A program made the position numbers and the translations under genes. Below are positions 43,260-52,593 of a stretch of DNA of 64,000 bases, in pieces (the stretch's first letter is position 1; the number at the start of each line of letters is the position of its first letter). Under the pieces are notes generated by a model. It had not been told where the DNA came from, searched no databases, and saw only the letters and a list, made by a program, of their open reading frames with translations. Origin of the DNA: Bacteroidota bacterium (GTDB lineage: Bacteria; Bacteroidota; Ignavibacteria; Ignavibacteriales; Melioribacteraceae). The DNA lies in assembly GCA_023381535.1 (NCBI GenBank), contig JAMCSN010000058.1, positions 1 through 64,000 on the forward strand, written 5' to 3'.

Positions 43260-43337
43260 CAATTGCAAATTGAGAATTGAGAATTACCAATTAACCGCTT
43301 TTTGAATTCTCAATTATTCATTCTCAATTATCAATTG
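43260..43337. repeat. AATTGAGAATT-type inverted repeat between convergent genes
   Basis: The left arm (43260-43285) and right arm (43304-43337) are approximate reverse complements built of AATTGAGAATT/AATTCTCAATT units. A related unit also occurs beside tRNA-Ala (about 42644-42680). It may act as a bidirectional terminator for the two convergent genes. Confidence 0.55.
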
Positions 43338-43338
43338 T

Positions 43339-44325
43339 TTAAAGCCATTTCACTTCACGGTACCAATCGATCGAACGTTTAATTCCGTCTTCCAAAGAAA
43401 CCTTTTGACGATAACCTAATTCCGAAACTGCTTTACCAACGCTGCAAGTCCAATTTTCCTGAACAAAGTCTCTCGCCTTTTCCAAATTAAATGTTGCAGC
43501 CTTTGAACTGAACATGGCGAAAAATTGTGCGACGGCAGCGACAGTGTAAACCAGAAAATGCGGAAATCGAATTGTTAGAGCTTTCTTGCCAAATGCTTTC
43601 GAGATTGCCTCGCTTACTTGAGGCCACGTGTAAATTTCCTCCGATGCAAGAAAATAAATCTGCCCTTTTGCTTTTTCATTAATGGCAGCCAGATAAAGTC
43701 CGTTGACAACATCATCAACGTGAATCAAATTTAATTTCTTTTCGTTAAACCCTACCAAAGTCATTAAGCCTATATTGTAGGTTTTAAACACTTGATATAT
43801 CTCAGTATCGCGCGCTCCGTAAACTGCATGCAATCTTAAAATAGTTATGGGAAGTCTATCCATATAAGATTTGGCAACAAGTTCCTGTTCAAGTTTACTT
43901 CTGCCGTAAGTTGTAATGGGATGTTCATGAGTTTCTTCAGTACAAGGATTCCCGTCGAGCGATGGACCGCATGCAGTCATACTGCTGGAAATTACAACAC
44001 GTTTTATTTTTGTATTCACTTCGCACAGAACGTCAAGTAAAGCCCTGGTAGTTTCAACATTACCGTTATAATATCCTTCCTTACTTTTCGATTTCACGAC
44101 GCCGGCAATGTGAAAAAGATAATCCGCATCTTTAAGCACTTCCTTCAATTTTTCTTTATCTGTCAAACCGCAATCGAAAATTTCAACGGGTTTATTTTCC
44201 AGCCAGCGTTTTGAACTTGTAGAACGCAAAATACATTTGACCTGATGACCTTCAGCGAGCAACCTATCCACTAAATGACTTCCAACAAAACCGGATGCAC
44301 CTGTGACAACAGAGATATTTTTCAT
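43339..44325 (-). CDS. NAD-dependent epimerase/dehydratase, probable ceramide reductase (CerR-like)
   Basis: This 328-residue extended short-chain dehydrogenase has the GASGFVGSHL nucleotide-binding motif at residues 8-17. The catalytic serines (ISSSMTACG) and YGRSK (Tyr-x-x-x-Lys) follow at about 135-150. It is transcribed divergently from serine palmitoyltransferase with a short gap, and a GNAT protein follows that gene. In Caulobacter an enzyme of this family reduces the keto group during ceramide synthesis, so the same role is inferred here. On its own the sequence would only support a sugar- or sterol-type epimerase/reductase. Confidence 0.75.
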   Translation of the reverse strand: MKNISVVTGASGFVGSHLVDRLLAEGHQVKCILRSTSSKRWLENKPVEIFDCGLTDKEKLKEVLKDADYLFHIAGVVKSKSKEGYYNGNVETTRALLDVLCEVNTKIKRVVISSSMTACGPSLDGNPCTEETHEHPITTYGRSKLEQELVAKSYMDRLPITILRLHAVYGARDTEIYQVFKTYNIGLMTLVGFNEKKLNLIHVDDVVNGLYLAAINEKAKGQIYFLASEEIYTWPQVSEAISKAFGKKALTIRFPHFLVYTVAAVAQFFAMFSSKAATFNLEKARDFVQENWTCSVGKAVSELGYRQKVSLEDGIKRSIDWYREVKWL

Positions 44326-44447
44326 GCCAATTCTATTAATTAATAATGAAATTTCTTTATATTGACCAACAAAATTTTAGCTTATCAAATTATTCAGCTA
44401 AATCAAAAATAAAAAATTAATCTCTAGAAAAATAATCCGGAGGAATA

Positions 44448-45638
44448 TTGGACTTATTTAAAAAGTGCTATGATTTCACACGTGCCGATGATATAAAGGC
44501 ATTGGGGTTCTATCCGTATTTCAGACCTATTGAAGAAAATGAAGGACCCGTTGTTCAGATTGAAGGACGAAAAGTGGTTATGGCAGGATCGAATAATTAT
44601 TTAGGACTTACCGCACATCCGCAAGTTAAAGAAGCCGCACTCAAAGCCGTTGAAAAATACGGCACAGGTTGTTCCGGTTCACGTTATCTAACCGGAACTC
44701 TTGATCTTCATATTGAATTAGAAAAAAGATTAGCACAATTTTTTGGCGTTGAAGCGGTTCTTCTATTCTCAACCGGTTATCAAACCGCACAGGGCATAAT
44801 ACCAACATTGGTTCAACGCGGCGAGTACGTGGTTTCCGATCGTGATAATCATGCATGCATAGTTGCCGGACAAATGATGGCTAAGGGTGCTACCGCAGAT
44901 TTGATACGCTACAAACACAACGACATGGCTGATTTAGAAAGAGTTTTGCAGAAACTTCCGATTGATGCCGGAAAACTAATTGTCAGCGACGGCGTTTTCA
45001 GTACCGGTGGTGAAATTGTAGATCTGCCTGCTTTAGTTTCACTTGCCAAAAAATACAACGCACGCACATTGATTGATGATGCCCATGCAGTTGGAGTGAT
45101 CGGCAAAGGCGGAAGAGGTACTGCAAGCGAGTTCAATCTTGAAAAAGAGGTTGACCTAACGATGGGAACATTCAGCAAAACTTTTGCCTCTCTCGGTGGT
45201 TTTGTTGCGGGAAGCGAAAGAGTTATTAATTATCTAAAGCATCACTCGGCTGCATTAATTTTTAGCGCATCCCCCACTCCGGCTGCTGTTGCCGGCGCGC
45301 TCGCCGCATTGGATATTTTAGAAAAGGAACCGCAGAGAGTTAATAAATTAATTTCGAATGCAGATAAAGTAAGGAAAGAACTTGTGGAAGCCGGTTTTAC
45401 AATTATTGACGGCAGAACGGCAATTGTTCCGGTAATTGTTGGAGATGACATGTTGGCATTTCAAATGTGGAAGAAACTTTATGAGGCAGGTGTTTTCGTA
45501 AACGTTTTCATTTCTCCAGGTGTTCCGCAAGGAAGACAGATGATGAGAACTAGCTACATGTCAACTCATGAAGACGAACATTTAAATTTTATCATCGATA
45601 CATTTAAGTCGGTAGGAAAAGAACTCGGACTTATTTAA
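44448..45638 (+). CDS. spt: serine palmitoyltransferase (alpha-oxoamine synthase family)
   Basis: The 396-residue PLP enzyme has [35 protein letters not shown] and the PLP-lysine segment [11 protein letters not shown]. The pattern is that of Bacteroidota serine palmitoyltransferase, which condenses serine with an acyl-CoA to 3-ketosphinganine. KBL and AONS are close relatives, but the flanking reductase and GNAT genes favour sphingolipid synthesis. The start is a TTG at 44448 with GGAGG five bases upstream; no ATG fits. Confidence 0.88.
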   Translation: MDLFKKCYDFTRADDIKALGFYPYFRPIEENEGPVVQIEGRKVVMAGSNNYLGLTAHPQVKEAALKAVEKYGTGCSGSRYLTGTLDLHIELEKRLAQFFGVEAVLLFSTGYQTAQGIIPTLVQRGEYVVSDRDNHACIVAGQMMAKGATADLIRYKHNDMADLERVLQKLPIDAGKLIVSDGVFSTGGEIVDLPALVSLAKKYNARTLIDDAHAVGVIGKGGRGTASEFNLEKEVDLTMGTFSKTFASLGGFVAGSERVINYLKHHSAALIFSASPTPAAVAGALAALDILEKEPQRVNKLISNADKVRKELVEAGFTIIDGRTAIVPVIVGDDMLAFQMWKKLYEAGVFVNVFISPGVPQGRQMMRTSYMSTHEDEHLNFIIDTFKSVGKELGLI

Positions 45639-45655
45639 GAAACATATCAGTTACT

Positions 45656-45687
45656 AAAAAGCATACTGACTACAGTATGCTTTTTTA
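45656..45687 (+). terminator. terminator after serine palmitoyltransferase
   Basis: A perfect 13-bp stem AAAAAGCATACTG/CAGTATGCTTTTT has a 4-nt loop and a T-run. It separates the spt gene from the following GNAT gene, so some of the transcripts are expected to end here. Confidence 0.88.
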
Positions 45688-45705
45688 TATATAGACGGAG
45701 GCAAT

Positions 45706-46827
45706 ATGAGTTCAATTAACATACGAACTGTACAATCCAAGAAAGACCTTAACGATTTTCTAAAGTTCGCGTGGAAGATTTATAAGAACGATCCATATTG
45801 GGTCCCGCCTTTGATGTATGACAAAAAGAAAATTCTGGACAAGAAGAAAAATCCGTTCTATAAGCATGCGGAGATGGAGTTATTTCTCGCCGAAAAGAAC
45901 GGCGAACTAGTCGGCAGAATTGCCGCAGTAAAAAACGATCTTCATAACAAGTACCACAATGATAAAGTTGGTTTCTTCGGATTCTTCGAATGCATCAATG
46001 ATCAGGAAGTTGCAAACAAACTTTTCGATACTGCCAAAGATTGGTTGAAAGCTAGAGGAATGGATGCGATGCGCGGTCCGGCTAATCCGTCATCAAATGA
46101 CGAATACGGAATGCTTCTTGACGGATTTGATGACGAGCCTAGATTGCTGATGACTTACAATCCGAAATATTATCTCGATCTTTGCGAAAAGTACGGAATG
46201 AAAAAAGCAAAAGATCTTTATGCATACAAACTTGAAAACGAAAAAGTTGTCAGCTCAGATAAGCTAAAACGTGTTGCCGAAATCGCCACTAAAAGATCAG
46301 GCATAAAAATCTCACAACTTAGTATGAAAGATTTTGCAAACGATTTGGAAAGATTCAAATTCGTTTACAACAAAGCATGGGCACCTAACTACGGTTTCGT
46401 TCCATTGACTAATGAAGAGATTGATGCAATGGCGAAGGATTTGAAACCTCTTGTTGAACCCTCGCTGGTTATTTTTGGCGAGATCAACAATGAACTTGTC
46501 GGTGCCGCACTCGTAATGTTGGACTACAATACAATTTTCAAATCGATGAATGGGAAACTTTTGCCGTTTGGTTTTTTGAAATTATTCACTCAAAAGAAAA
46601 AAATAAAATGGTGCCGTATTATAACTTTGGGAATTATTCCGGAATATCAAAAGCGCGGACTTGATGCAGTGTTCTATTGGGAAATTGTTAACCGTGCTGC
46701 TAAACTCGGAATTCGGCTTGGAGAAGCAAGCTGGGTTCTTGAAGATAACGACATGATGAACAGGGGCGCTCAAGTAATGAACGGCGAAGTTTATAAGAAA
46801 TACAGGCTGTACCAGATTAGTATTTAG
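45706..46827 (+). CDS. GNAT-fold acyltransferase, probable bacterial ceramide synthase
   Basis: The 373-residue protein has an N-terminal region (IRTVQSKKDLNDFLKFAWKIY, DPYWVPPLMYDKKKI) and a C-terminal GNAT-like acyl-CoA site (IITLGIIPEYQKRGLDAVFY). This is the long YghO-like group. In Caulobacter a member of this group is the bacterial ceramide synthase, which N-acylates the sphingoid base. The adjacent serine palmitoyltransferase and reductase make that role likely. It has its own GGAGG ribosome-binding site after the spt terminator. Confidence 0.78.
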   Translation: MSSINIRTVQSKKDLNDFLKFAWKIYKNDPYWVPPLMYDKKKILDKKKNPFYKHAEMELFLAEKNGELVGRIAAVKNDLHNKYHNDKVGFFGFFECINDQEVANKLFDTAKDWLKARGMDAMRGPANPSSNDEYGMLLDGFDDEPRLLMTYNPKYYLDLCEKYGMKKAKDLYAYKLENEKVVSSDKLKRVAEIATKRSGIKISQLSMKDFANDLERFKFVYNKAWAPNYGFVPLTNEEIDAMAKDLKPLVEPSLVIFGEINNELVGAALVMLDYNTIFKSMNGKLLPFGFLKLFTQKKKIKWCRIITLGIIPEYQKRGLDAVFYWEIVNRAAKLGIRLGEASWVLEDNDMMNRGAQVMNGEVYKKYRLYQISI

Positions 46828-46841
46828 CTCTTAGTAATTAA

Positions 46842-47747
46842 TTAATTCCTATTAAGTTTCAAAGCTTCGTCATACTTTGATGTATGCGGCGGATCCAGCT
46901 TTTTCAAAGTCTCGAAAATCGATTTGTCCGGATAGTTTTTTAGATACTCAACTATTTCACCGGCTTTCGCATCAAAGAAAACTTTCATTAAAACATTTCT
47001 CGTATCTATCTGATCTTTTGCGCTGTACAAATCAGTAATAAGTTTTACAATATTCTTTAATGCCTGATCGTGAGTTTTAGGATCTCTAAATAAATCTATT
47101 CCGTTGTAATGATAATCGAAATAATCTTGGCGGAATTGCTGGTACTTCGCATTCAGCAAATTATCAACCAGCGATCTTCTGTTAAACGGTGAACTATCCG
47201 ACTGCCATCCTTTGCTAAATTGACTGCTTCCTCCTCTCACACAAATATCCAAAGCTTTTTGAAAATAGTCCGTGCCGCCGAGAGAATAGTATGAGTCAGC
47301 GTCGAAACCGATAATGATGTAAGCATAATAATCTAATAGACTCGTCAACGGATCAAAATCGGTTTGATTGAAATACATCGATTGATTTTTTTGATATTTA
47401 AATTGCCATGAGTTATCGAGAATGGTCATCATCAAAGAATTGAGCAGCGTGTTTTCAATAATACGTTGACTTGTAACAACCAGCTGAGTGGTGTAGGTAA
47501 CCTCATCGGACGAACCGGTGAAGAAAATATTAAATGTGCACTTAATCTTTTCTCCTTGCCAACTCTGGCCTGTGAACTTTGTATTGTTAAGATAATCCTG
47601 AACTTGAGTTTTGAAATTATCAACGCGCTCCCGTGAGGCAGTCGGCAGTTGTTCTAGATTTACAACAACAGTGGCATCCAATTCTTGTGCAGAAAGTATT
47701 GCAGACCAAACAAAAAACATTGCCAAAAGCACCGCCGACCTCTTCAT
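46842..47747 (-). CDS. DUF4835 protein, PorD-like type IX secretion component
   Basis: The 301-residue protein has a signal peptide (MKRSAVLLAMFFVWSAILSAQ). Its sequence follows the DUF4835 family throughout (ELDATVVVNLEQLPTASRERV, DFDPLTSLLDYYAYIIIGFDADSY, GWQSDSSPFNRRSLVDNLLNA). Members are called PorD and are linked to T9SS function in Bacteroidota. Its presence supports an active T9SS for the sorting-domain proteins in this window. It is transcribed divergently from the barrel-protein gene. Confidence 0.82.
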   Translation of the reverse strand: MKRSAVLLAMFFVWSAILSAQELDATVVVNLEQLPTASRERVDNFKTQVQDYLNNTKFTGQSWQGEKIKCTFNIFFTGSSDEVTYTTQLVVTSQRIIENTLLNSLMMTILDNSWQFKYQKNQSMYFNQTDFDPLTSLLDYYAYIIIGFDADSYYSLGGTDYFQKALDICVRGGSSQFSKGWQSDSSPFNRRSLVDNLLNAKYQQFRQDYFDYHYNGIDLFRDPKTHDQALKNIVKLITDLYSAKDQIDTRNVLMKVFFDAKAGEIVEYLKNYPDKSIFETLKKLDPPHTSKYDEALKLNRN

Positions 47748-47837
47748 CTGATCACTCCGACTTTTATTGTATAATCAAAATAGATATTTGGAAAAAATTA
47801 AACAATCCCTTAAGTTATAGTGAACATTTCAACTACC

Positions 47838-48641
47838 ATGAAAAGTATATTACTTTTACTATTCATTTCGGTTGAATGTTTCGCACAGATACAACCGGGG
47901 GCACACCAAGCAGCTTTAGCCCATTCCGATATAGCCTCCGCCGGCGACGCATTCAGCCTATTCAATAATCCAGCAGGGATAGCATTAATTCATTCGAGAG
48001 AGATCGGAATAAATTATTCCCCCGCTCCGTTTGAAATGAAAGAATTATCCAACGCGTTCGCGTCCTACTGCGAGCCAACTGATTTCGGAAATTTCAGCGC
48101 CGGTTTCAGCATATACGGTTACGAACTCTACAAAGAAACTCAGTTTGCGCTTGGCTACAGTCGTAATATTTCACGGAATTTTTCGGCAGGCGTATCGGCT
48201 ATCTATAAAAATATTACGATTAAGAACTATGGCTCGAAAGGAGTTTTTCTTTTCAATGTTGGAGCGATTGCAAAAATCAACGAACAATTCGGAATCGGAT
48301 TCTCAGCAGAGAATATTACCAGGACAACAATTAATTCCGAAGCAAACCAAATCCCAACGGTATTGTGGGCGGGCGCTTACGCAAAATTTCTTGAAGAACT
48401 GACCTTCGCCATCGCAGTGGGAAAAGAATTGGGGTTTAATCCTTCTCTAAGACTCGGCGCCGAATATAGTCTATTGGATTTTGTTCAAGTTCGGTTTGGA
48501 GCGTCAAATGAACCGAACACTTATTCAAGCGGTTTCGGTGTTCAATACGAATTCATGCAGTTTGATTATGCGTTTTCTTCTCATCCGGATTTAGGATTCA
48601 CACATCAATTTAGTTTGATCGTTCATTTCAGCAGTAATTAA
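47838..48641 (+). CDS. PorV/PorQ-like outer-membrane beta-barrel protein
   Basis: The ATG at 47838 opens a signal peptide (MKSILLLLFISVECFAQ); the frame also opens at a GTG 18 bp upstream. The mature part (about 250 residues) starts with GAHQAALAHSDIASAGDAFSLFNNPAGIAL. This resembles the conserved N-terminus of PorV/PorQ-type barrels (A..A..S..GDA.S.FxNPAG). Regular amphipathic strands follow, to a terminal FSLIVHFSSN. It may take part in T9SS substrate handling or be a general barrel. It is followed 7 bp later by the helix-hairpin-helix barrel gene. Confidence 0.65.
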   Translation: MKSILLLLFISVECFAQIQPGAHQAALAHSDIASAGDAFSLFNNPAGIALIHSREIGINYSPAPFEMKELSNAFASYCEPTDFGNFSAGFSIYGYELYKETQFALGYSRNISRNFSAGVSAIYKNITIKNYGSKGVFLFNVGAIAKINEQFGIGFSAENITRTTINSEANQIPTVLWAGAYAKFLEELTFAIAVGKELGFNPSLRLGAEYSLLDFVQVRFGASNEPNTYSSGFGVQYEFMQFDYAFSSHPDLGFTHQFSLIVHFSSN

Positions 48642-48648
48642 ATATTAG

Positions 48649-50631
48649 ATGAAAACATTTATATCAATCTTTATACTATTAATATATTCGGTGAAACTCG
48701 CCGCACAGACAGACACAACTGCATTTCAGAATGACCTTGATAAAATTTTAGAAGATCTAACTGCTGAGAAGGAAAGCTCACAATTCTACGACATGGTAGA
48801 ATATCTTAAGGAGAATCCTATAAGAATAAATTTTGCAACCGAAGACGATCTTCTGCAAATACCTTTTATCAATCGCGAAGATGCAAAGAAAATCATTAAG
48901 CAAAGAAAAGAGAGCGGCGGATTTTACACCGAAGAGACATTTAAGAATATTGATGGGGTTGCGAGCGATGTGAAAGAAAAGATTTTGCCGTTTATAGATT
49001 TCAGTCGTAACAAAGGATTCACACTTCTTAATCAATTCGCGCAAAGCATGAAGTCGCTTACTGTGACTTACCGTTCACGGGCATTAAGAGATTTGCAGCA
49101 AGACCGCGCATATTTAACGGGAAAGTACTACGGATCGGATCTAAAAATTTATAACCGGCTGGTGCTGAATAACAAGAATGATATTCATGCCGGTGTTATA
49201 GTTGAAAAAGATGCTGGTGAAAAATCGCTAACGGATTTTAATTCATTCCATCTTTCACTGCAAAATTTTGGTTTTGTACAAAACATAATCTTTGGCGATT
49301 ACAATGTTGAGTTCGGTCAAGGCATTGCACTTTGGAGCAGATCATCGATGTCCAAAGGAAGTGAAACTGTTGATGTTCTGCCGAGAGACGCTAGCGGAAT
49401 AAAACCGTATCTTAGTACAGATGAGAATATGTTTTTCAGAGGCGTTGCCGCAAAAACCGTTTTCGATAATTTCAGTTTGTACACATTTTATTCTGACAAA
49501 TATTTAGACGGCTCTATCAATTCAACAACTAATCAGATCAGATCATTGGTCACGGATGGACTGCACCGCGACGCATCAGAAGTTGCGCATAAACATATTA
49601 TAAACGAAAAGTCTTATGGTGCGTCTCTTAACTATACTTATGGTGATCTGTTCGGCGTCGGAATTCTTTACTACTCCACTAAGTTTGGAAATGATTTCGA
49701 AAAAGAAACTGTTCTCGATCCTTCAGGAAATACGTTTCATTATTTTTCATCCAGCTACAACTTTCGAGTAGGAAAATTTTATTTTAACGGTGAGACGGCA
49801 TACACTAATAAAGCGATTTCAACGATCAACAGCGCACAAATAGCCATAGACAAAAATTTTGCGCTGGTGTTTTCTTACCGGAATTATTCAAAAGACTATT
49901 GGAGTTTCCATGCAAGCGGTTTCGGTGAGAAAGACGGGACTCAAAACGAGAGCGGGTTTTATACCGGGATTCACTGGCGAACAACTTATGGAATCTTTGA
50001 CGTTTATTATGATCAATTCAGATTTCCATGTGCAGCAAATAATTTTCTGTTCCCATCACAAGGAAACGACTTCCTTGTTTATTACACTTTAAGACCATTC
50101 AAAAGCGGCGAGCTTCGATTAAAATACCGCATCAAATCGAAAGATGATGTCGCGGCGTTGAATGATCAGTTAGGGCTTATAAAAGGTACAACCGAAAATT
50201 ACCGTGTAGAACTGTTATATCATGTGTTAAGAAATGTTCAGTTGCGAACGCGTGTTGAAATTGTAAACGTGCACTCAACAACAGTAAGCCCAAGCGAAAA
50301 AGGTTTTCTAATGTATCAGGAAGTTCAATTCTCCCCTATCCGGTCTCTCAGAATCAGCGCTCGCGTTGTTTTGTTCAAAACAGATTCCTATAATTCTAAA
50401 GTTTACGAATATGAAAGCGACTTGGCCGGTGTGATGACAACACCGCCTCTTTACGGTGACGGAATGCGATGGTATCTGCTCGCGCGATATAATACTCCGT
50501 TCGGCTTTGCGCTAACTTTCAAGTACGCTGAATCTTTCAAATCCGGCGAGACTTCGTTCGGAAGCGGCGATACATTTGTAAACGGAAACGTTGATAATAG
50601 AGTAAGTCTTCAAGTCGATTTCAAGATGTAA
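48649..50631 (+). CDS. helix-hairpin-helix outer-membrane protein
   Basis: The 660-residue protein has a signal peptide (MKTFISIFILLIYSVKLAAQ). A ComEA-like helix-hairpin-helix segment follows at about 55-110 (INFATEDDLLQIPFINREDAKKIIKQR, then GGFYTEETFKNIDGV). A long beta-strand-rich region ends in VDNRVSLQVDFKM, as in outer-membrane barrels. This HhH-plus-barrel combination recurs in Bacteroidota. DNA binding or uptake at the cell surface is an inference from the HhH module only. It is probably co-transcribed with the PorV-like gene. Confidence 0.65.
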   Translation: MKTFISIFILLIYSVKLAAQTDTTAFQNDLDKILEDLTAEKESSQFYDMVEYLKENPIRINFATEDDLLQIPFINREDAKKIIKQRKESGGFYTEETFKNIDGVASDVKEKILPFIDFSRNKGFTLLNQFAQSMKSLTVTYRSRALRDLQQDRAYLTGKYYGSDLKIYNRLVLNNKNDIHAGVIVEKDAGEKSLTDFNSFHLSLQNFGFVQNIIFGDYNVEFGQGIALWSRSSMSKGSETVDVLPRDASGIKPYLSTDENMFFRGVAAKTVFDNFSLYTFYSDKYLDGSINSTTNQIRSLVTDGLHRDASEVAHKHIINEKSYGASLNYTYGDLFGVGILYYSTKFGNDFEKETVLDPSGNTFHYFSSSYNFRVGKFYFNGETAYTNKAISTINSAQIAIDKNFALVFSYRNYSKDYWSFHASGFGEKDGTQNESGFYTGIHWRTTYGIFDVYYDQFRFPCAANNFLFPSQGNDFLVYYTLRPFKSGELRLKYRIKSKDDVAALNDQLGLIKGTTENYRVELLYHVLRNVQLRTRVEIVNVHSTTVSPSEKGFLMYQEVQFSPIRSLRISARVVLFKTDSYNSKVYEYESDLAGVMTTPPLYGDGMRWYLLARYNTPFGFALTFKYAESFKSGETSFGSGDTFVNGNVDNRVSLQVDFKM

Positions 50632-50777
50632 CTCAGATTTGCGTAAAAGTTTGCTGCAGCATCATTCACAATCCAATAAAATCTTTTGATTAAAACAATC
50701 TATCGGTTATTCGAGTTGCCAAATTCGACTCATCTCTCTAAGTTGCAGAAGAAAATTTCTAAATATTGAGGTTATGA

Positions 50778-51956
50778 ATGAGAACAATTGTTGCACTTCC
50801 CGGTGACGGAATTGGAAAAGTTGTTTTGCCGGAATCAATAAGACTATTGGATGCAGCGGGATTCAAAGCTGATTACGTTTGGGGCGATATCGGATGGGAT
50901 TTTTGGTGCAAGGAAGGAAACGCGCTTCCGCAACGGACAATCGATTTAATTGCTCAACACAAAATTGCGCTGTTCGGCGCGATAACAAGCAAGCCAAAAG
51001 ATGCTGCTGAAAAGGAACTCGATCCGTCGTTGAAAGGAAAAGGTTACGTTTATTTTTCTCCGATCGTCAGTCTTCGCCAACATTTCAATCTTGATATTTG
51101 TATTCGCCCGTGTCTTTCTTTTAAAGGGAATCCGCTAAACTTTATTCGAAAAAGTGCAAGCGGTGGATTCGAGGAACCAATTGTCAACACAGTTATTTTT
51201 CGACAGAACACAGAAGGACTTTATTCCGGTGTAGAGTGGACAAATCCGCCAAAAGTTGTTCGCGATGCATTCGAAACACATCCTAAGATGAAAACTTTTA
51301 AAGACGTGCCGAGTGAAGAACTGGCAATTTCTAGTAGAATCGTCACGAAGAAAGCGAGTGAAAGAATTATTCGCTCCGCATTCGAACACGCCAAGAAATT
51401 CGGTTACAAAAATCTTACTCTTTGCGAAAAGCCAAACGTTCTGCGCGAGACATCGGGAATGATGTTCAAGATTGCGAAAGAAATTGCTAAAGAATATCCA
51501 GGCATTGCACTTTGGGACACAAACATCGATGCGCAGATGATGTGGCTTACTAAAAATCCCGAGGACTATGGTGTGATCGTCGCCGAAAATATGTTCGGCG
51601 ATATTATCAGCGACGGATTTGCCGGATTAATCGGCGGGCTCGGATTTGCGTGCAGCGCCAACATCGGTGAAGAAGTTGCAGTCTTTGAACCGACTCACGG
51701 CTCAGCGCCGAAATATGAAAATCTGAACCCTTCTATCGTAAACCCGATTGCAATGTTTATGAGCGCATGCATGATGTTGGATCATATCGGTGAAAAAGAA
51801 ATTTCGAACAAGATTAGAAAAGCAATTGCGTCCGTGGTTGAAGAAGGTAAGGTTAGAACTTACGATATGCTTAAACTGCGAGGCGGTGCAGATGTATTTG
51901 GAAAAGGTGCGGCATCAACTAATCAAATGACCGATGCAGTGATTTCAAAACTTTAA
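50778..51956 (+). CDS. dimeric-type isocitrate/isopropylmalate dehydrogenase family, probable isocitrate dehydrogenase
   Basis: The 392-residue protein has LPGDGIGKVVLPESI, the substrate-binding region FRQNTEGLYSGVEW, AENMFGDIISDGFAGLIGGLG and EPTHGSAPKY. Together they define beta-decarboxylating dehydrogenases. Neighbouring aconitase and citrate lyase genes favour isocitrate over isopropylmalate. The coenzyme cannot be settled by eye. It begins a same-strand cluster of citrate-related genes and coexists with the unrelated monomeric enzyme at 24551-26776. Confidence 0.85.
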   Translation: MRTIVALPGDGIGKVVLPESIRLLDAAGFKADYVWGDIGWDFWCKEGNALPQRTIDLIAQHKIALFGAITSKPKDAAEKELDPSLKGKGYVYFSPIVSLRQHFNLDICIRPCLSFKGNPLNFIRKSASGGFEEPIVNTVIFRQNTEGLYSGVEWTNPPKVVRDAFETHPKMKTFKDVPSEELAISSRIVTKKASERIIRSAFEHAKKFGYKNLTLCEKPNVLRETSGMMFKIAKEIAKEYPGIALWDTNIDAQMMWLTKNPEDYGVIVAENMFGDIISDGFAGLIGGLGFACSANIGEEVAVFEPTHGSAPKYENLNPSIVNPIAMFMSACMMLDHIGEKEISNKIRKAIASVVEEGKVRTYDMLKLRGGADVFGKGAASTNQMTDAVISKL

Positions 51957-52028
51957 TAGTCAAACGTGAAAGGTGAAACTGAAAACTTTTGCAAAATTGT
52001 TTCACTTTTCATTTTTCACGGAGTACCC
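51957..52028. repeat. GTGAAAGG-type hairpin-forming repeat
   Basis: AAACGTGAAAGGTGAAAC at the left and GTTTCACTTTTC at the right can pair. The left half repeats at 52599-52620 and, inverted, at 53013-53039. It lies between the isocitrate dehydrogenase and HD-like genes. Confidence 0.55.
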
Positions 52029-52559
52029 ATGAGAGATAAAGTAAAAAAATTTTGGCCGGAAATTGAATGGATCAAAGATCAGACATTGAGAAACAAAGTT
52101 TTGGATTGCTGGGTTTATGCTTTTGAAAAATCCGCTCTAACCATCAAAGATCTTGAAACAATTCCGTTTTCGCTTCTTGTCAAGAATTGTAAAATTTCAT
52201 TTATGAATCATAAGCGGACTTGTGTTAAACTTGCAGTTGAAATGGCTAAGATCATGAAAAATAATTTCGGAGACGGAATAAAAATCAACATGGATTATCT
52301 TGTCGCCGGCGCGATTCTGATTGATGTCGGTAAACTTTTAGAATACACTAAAGTGAAAGGCAAAATTGTTACGAGCAAAGCCGGTGAGCTGGTTCGTCAT
52401 CCATTCAGCGGACAAGCGATAGCGGCGCGATTCAACTTGCCCAATGAAGTCCAGCATATAATTGCAACCCATTCTTCTGAAGGCGACCTCGGCAAGCGCA
52501 CAGTTGAATCAATAATTGTTCATCATGCAGATTTTGTTTCGTTTGAACCGTTTAGGTAG
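52029..52559 (+). CDS. HD-domain-like protein with altered HD dyad
   Basis: The ATG at 52029 follows GGAG at good spacing; an open frame begins at 51966. The 176-residue protein keeps most of an HD phosphohydrolase pattern: His in MNHKRTCVKLA, GAILIDVGKLLEY, RHPFSGQAIA and IIATHSSEGD, then HHADF. The normal LHDIGK is ILIDVGK, so the histidine of the metal-binding dyad is replaced by Ile. Activity may be altered or lost, or the remaining His and Asp ligands may suffice. It sits in the citrate gene cluster without an evident metabolic link. Confidence 0.72.
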   Translation: MRDKVKKFWPEIEWIKDQTLRNKVLDCWVYAFEKSALTIKDLETIPFSLLVKNCKISFMNHKRTCVKLAVEMAKIMKNNFGDGIKINMDYLVAGAILIDVGKLLEYTKVKGKIVTSKAGELVRHPFSGQAIAARFNLPNEVQHIIATHSSEGDLGKRTVESIIVHHADFVSFEPFR

Positions 52560-52593
52560 TAGGACGTCAATAGTGAAAGATTCCATGATCATA

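Noticed and set aside
51966..52028. Upstream start for the HD-like gene
   Set aside because: These codons lie in the GTGAAAGG repeat; the ATG at 52029 has a well-spaced GGAG box and begins the conserved protein.
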